Shown piece after piece: positions 61,712 to 64,000 of a DNA stretch of 64,000 nt (the stretch's first letter is position 1; each line of letters starts with the position of its first letter). This stretch comes from Hyalella azteca. Taxonomy: Eukaryota > Arthropoda > Malacostraca > Amphipoda > Hyalellidae. The DNA lies in assembly GCF_000764305.2 (NCBI RefSeq), contig NW_025935762.1, forward strand, positions 139,450-203,449. Direction: 5' to 3'. The notes below the pieces were generated by a model, which saw only the letters and a program-made list of their open reading frames with translations, searched no databases and was not told the origin of the DNA. Both the position numbers and the translations under genes were made by a program.

Positions 61712-62200
61712 TGGGTACATTCTGCCATGTCAGCACAACAGACCAGTCCCTAGAAAGTCCCCTGTACACTCTGCCATGTCAGCACAACAGAACATTCCCT
61801 AGAATGTTCCCTGTACACTCTGCCATGTCAGCACAACAGACCAGTCCCTAGAATGTCCCCTGTACACTCTGCCATGTCAGCACAACAGACCAGTCCCTAG
61901 AATGTCCCCTGTACACTCTGCCATGTCAGCACAACAGACCAGTCCCTAGAATGTCCCCTGTACACTCTGCCATGTCAACACAACAGACCAGTCCCTAGAA
62001 TGTCCCTGTACACTCTGCCATGTCAACACCTACAGAACATTCCCTAGAATGTCCCTGTACACTCTGCCATGTCAACACCTACAGAACATTCCCTAGAATG
62101 TCCCTGTACACTCTGCCATGTCAACACCTACAGACCATACCCTAGAATGTCCCCTGTACACTCTGCCATGTCAACAGAACATTCCCTAGAATGGTGAGAG
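61712..62200 (+). repeat. 49-bp minisatellite in the intron after GPCPD1-like exon 6
   Basis: Unit CCTGTACACTCTGCCATGTC plus AGCACAACAGACCAGTCCCT and AGAATGTCC, about nine copies with small indels. Confidence 0.9.
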
Positions 62201-64000
62201 CGACAGCAAGACATATCATCCACCTGTACAATTGAGCCTTTGCCCTGATGACGAGGTCGCCAGGAGTCTCAGGGAGCTTGCTGTCATGTCTCGCGTGCAT
62301 GTTCCTTACATGGAAAATGTAAAGCGTTCTTCTGATCGTCTTTACTATGTAATTTATCTGTAGGGGTATCGGTTAAATCATTAGAAAACTTACAATGCAG
62401 AGTTCTTATTAATTTTTAATGAACAGCGCTGCAAGCCTTCTTGCAACACTTTCTGGGCTAGGCCAATGTGATGATACGCGGCTGTGCACATCGATAGTTT
62501 TTTCTAACACTTTATTCTGCGATTGCGATGCACTATATTTAAATGCTACGCAAGGTTTCGGGTTTTCTTATAAAATTCTATTCACTATGTTGCTCGGGTT
62601 TTCTTATGAGTTCTATTCACTATGTTGCTTAAAAGCCGCAATTATCCAGTTGGCCGTAGCCTGAGCATTGCAATGGACCGCAGCTCCCTTTGCGTATGAG
62701 AGTTTACTTATCTTATGGACCACAGATATGTCCTCGACCTTTTGCACTTATGATCTTTTGGTGCGTTTTTGAAATATCTTTGAAAGAAATTATGTTGTTT
62801 TTCATTTGGAAATTCAATGAAGATTAGTGTGATATTGTGTGAAGAGACTACCTACGCAAAGTTTAAGCTTTGCCCTCAACTTCATACCGTTCCAAACCCC
62901 ATCCCTCTTGTTCATGGTCTTTTCCTTCTAATTATTGACCAGACTTAATAGCTGATTAACAGATTAATTTAAATCTGATAATCTCGGTTTGTCCCATTAT
63001 TTGACTGCTTCTAAACACGAATTCATTTCTAATCTCATTGACATTCCAAATTTTGGCGTTAATTAATTCTTAGTTTTTGTTCCCTGACTAATAGATTGTG
63101 GAGTGTTGCGGCAGGAGGTTCTTATTTGCCTTCTTGTTTGGTGAGTATTACAGACCACCATGGATGAAGCGGCTCTCGTCTCGGCCCATGGAACAACATG
63201 CATTCACCTCTCCTAACTTGCAGCTGGACCTTTGCTGCGCGCCTCCTCAGTTTCCTGCTTAACCCAAGCCAACAACACAACTTATTCTCCTTTACGTCTC
63301 TGACAACGTCCAGTTACGAAACTAATTGCAAAGAACGTAAAGAGTTCGCCTTGTTCATATCTATCAATCTCCCAGTAAGGAGCTTAATGAACTTAAAACG
63401 TTTTGACGAAACTTTGGTGACTTCCAGCCCTGAAAATGACAATATTCTTGTATTGCTTCATTGACTCAGCTCATGGTTGCAGAGAAGTCGTGTCTCAATG
63501 CAACTACAAAGACATACTCTCAGAATTATGTTCCTACTTTGTTGGCAACGATGACTGTGTTACGACGCTTCATTTAAACATGGAAATTAGAGAGGTTTTT
63601 GTTGCTGCTCTCCAGAGCCCCGCAACGACTGCTCCCTCTTCTAGCTTCTACTGCCATTTCATGTGTAACATAATATTCAGGTACGGACATCCACAATAAC
63701 TTCTTGTGCTTATATCCTACCTAACTGTTAAGCTAGACCTGAATAAATACGATTTTATGCGTTTTTTTATTCATATGTTATTATTATGTTTTTATCCATG
63801 CAGTAAAGATACATTGCGCAATGTTATAGCCTGGGTGCAATGGTTGTCCATCGAAACCTTAGAGGTTCTGTTGTGGTCTCAGCTCCCCCGGTAATTTTTT
63901 GTTCTCTTGTTCACGTTTGAAGGGTTAGGCCGTTATAAGTTGAACGTAACAACAACGTGCATGTGGTGCTGGTAATGACTCTTCCTGTAACGCGTTTGTG
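62201..64000. other. No recognisable feature
   Basis: Probably intron of the GPCPD1-like gene, since its catalytic exons have not yet appeared. Short open frames here match nothing I recognise. A local GGGTTTTCTTAT...CTATTCACTATGTTGCT duplication occurs near 62,560-62,625. Confidence 0.35.

Overview
This is a eukaryotic, animal-type genomic window: two spliced protein-coding genes on the + strand, long introns, and a dense load of retrotransposons, TIR transposons, SINEs and minisatellites. The repeat spectrum (CR1-like and I/Jockey-group LINEs, a Penelope-like element, Tc1/mariner and TTAA-target elements, a short TTAGG-type tract near 35.14 kb) suggests an arthropod, possibly a crustacean. 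The species cannot be fixed from the sequence, and no bacterial features (operons, Shine-Dalgarno sites, CRISPR) are present.

Gene 1 (about 21.0-45.4 kb) is an inversin (INVS/NPHP2)-like ankyrin-repeat gene. I reconstruct up to 13 exons by homology, splice sites and codon phase: an N-terminal exon, ankyrin exons at 24.7, 25.2, 25.7, 26.3, 27.4, 34.6, 37.0, 40.0 and 43.0 kb, an IQ-motif exon at 43.9 kb and two C-terminal exons ending at 45,389. Phases agree across exons 1-7 and 10-11. Phase breaks elsewhere imply missing or collapsed exons, next to perfect tandem arrays that abut single N characters (35.7-41.3 kb). Gene 2 (54.9 kb to beyond 61.4 kb) is the 5' half of a GPCPD1-like glycerophosphocholine phosphodiesterase. 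It has an N-terminal CBM20 starch-binding-type domain over six exons in perfect phase; the catalytic GDPD domain lies beyond the window.

Layout of the rest: 0-2 kb, a minus-strand LINE endonuclease fragment; 2.9-4.5 kb, a CR1-like reverse transcriptase; 4.95-5.4 kb, a tandem MITE-like array; 5.7-14.9 kb, two adjacent I/Jockey-type LINEs, the second near full length and split by a 1.6 kb TA-flanked DNA transposon; 16.2-24.1 kb, three further elements with related 'CAAATGGGGTAA' termini, an unrecognised serine-rich ORF that appears to belong to one of them, and a Tc1 element with IR/DR ends. The 7.1 kb intron at 27.5-34.6 kb holds a LINE cut in two by a near-complete minus-strand CR1-like LINE whose ORF1 carries PHD-like and CCCH zinc fingers. 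Four TTAA-flanked elements lie at 35-42.5 kb. Between the genes are LINE 3' ends, a dimeric tRNA-derived SINE sharing its tail with a LINE, and at 52.5-53.9 kb a Penelope-like element with YVDD reverse transcriptase, GIY-YIG endonuclease, inverted termini, a 12-bp target duplication and a hammerhead-ribozyme-like core.
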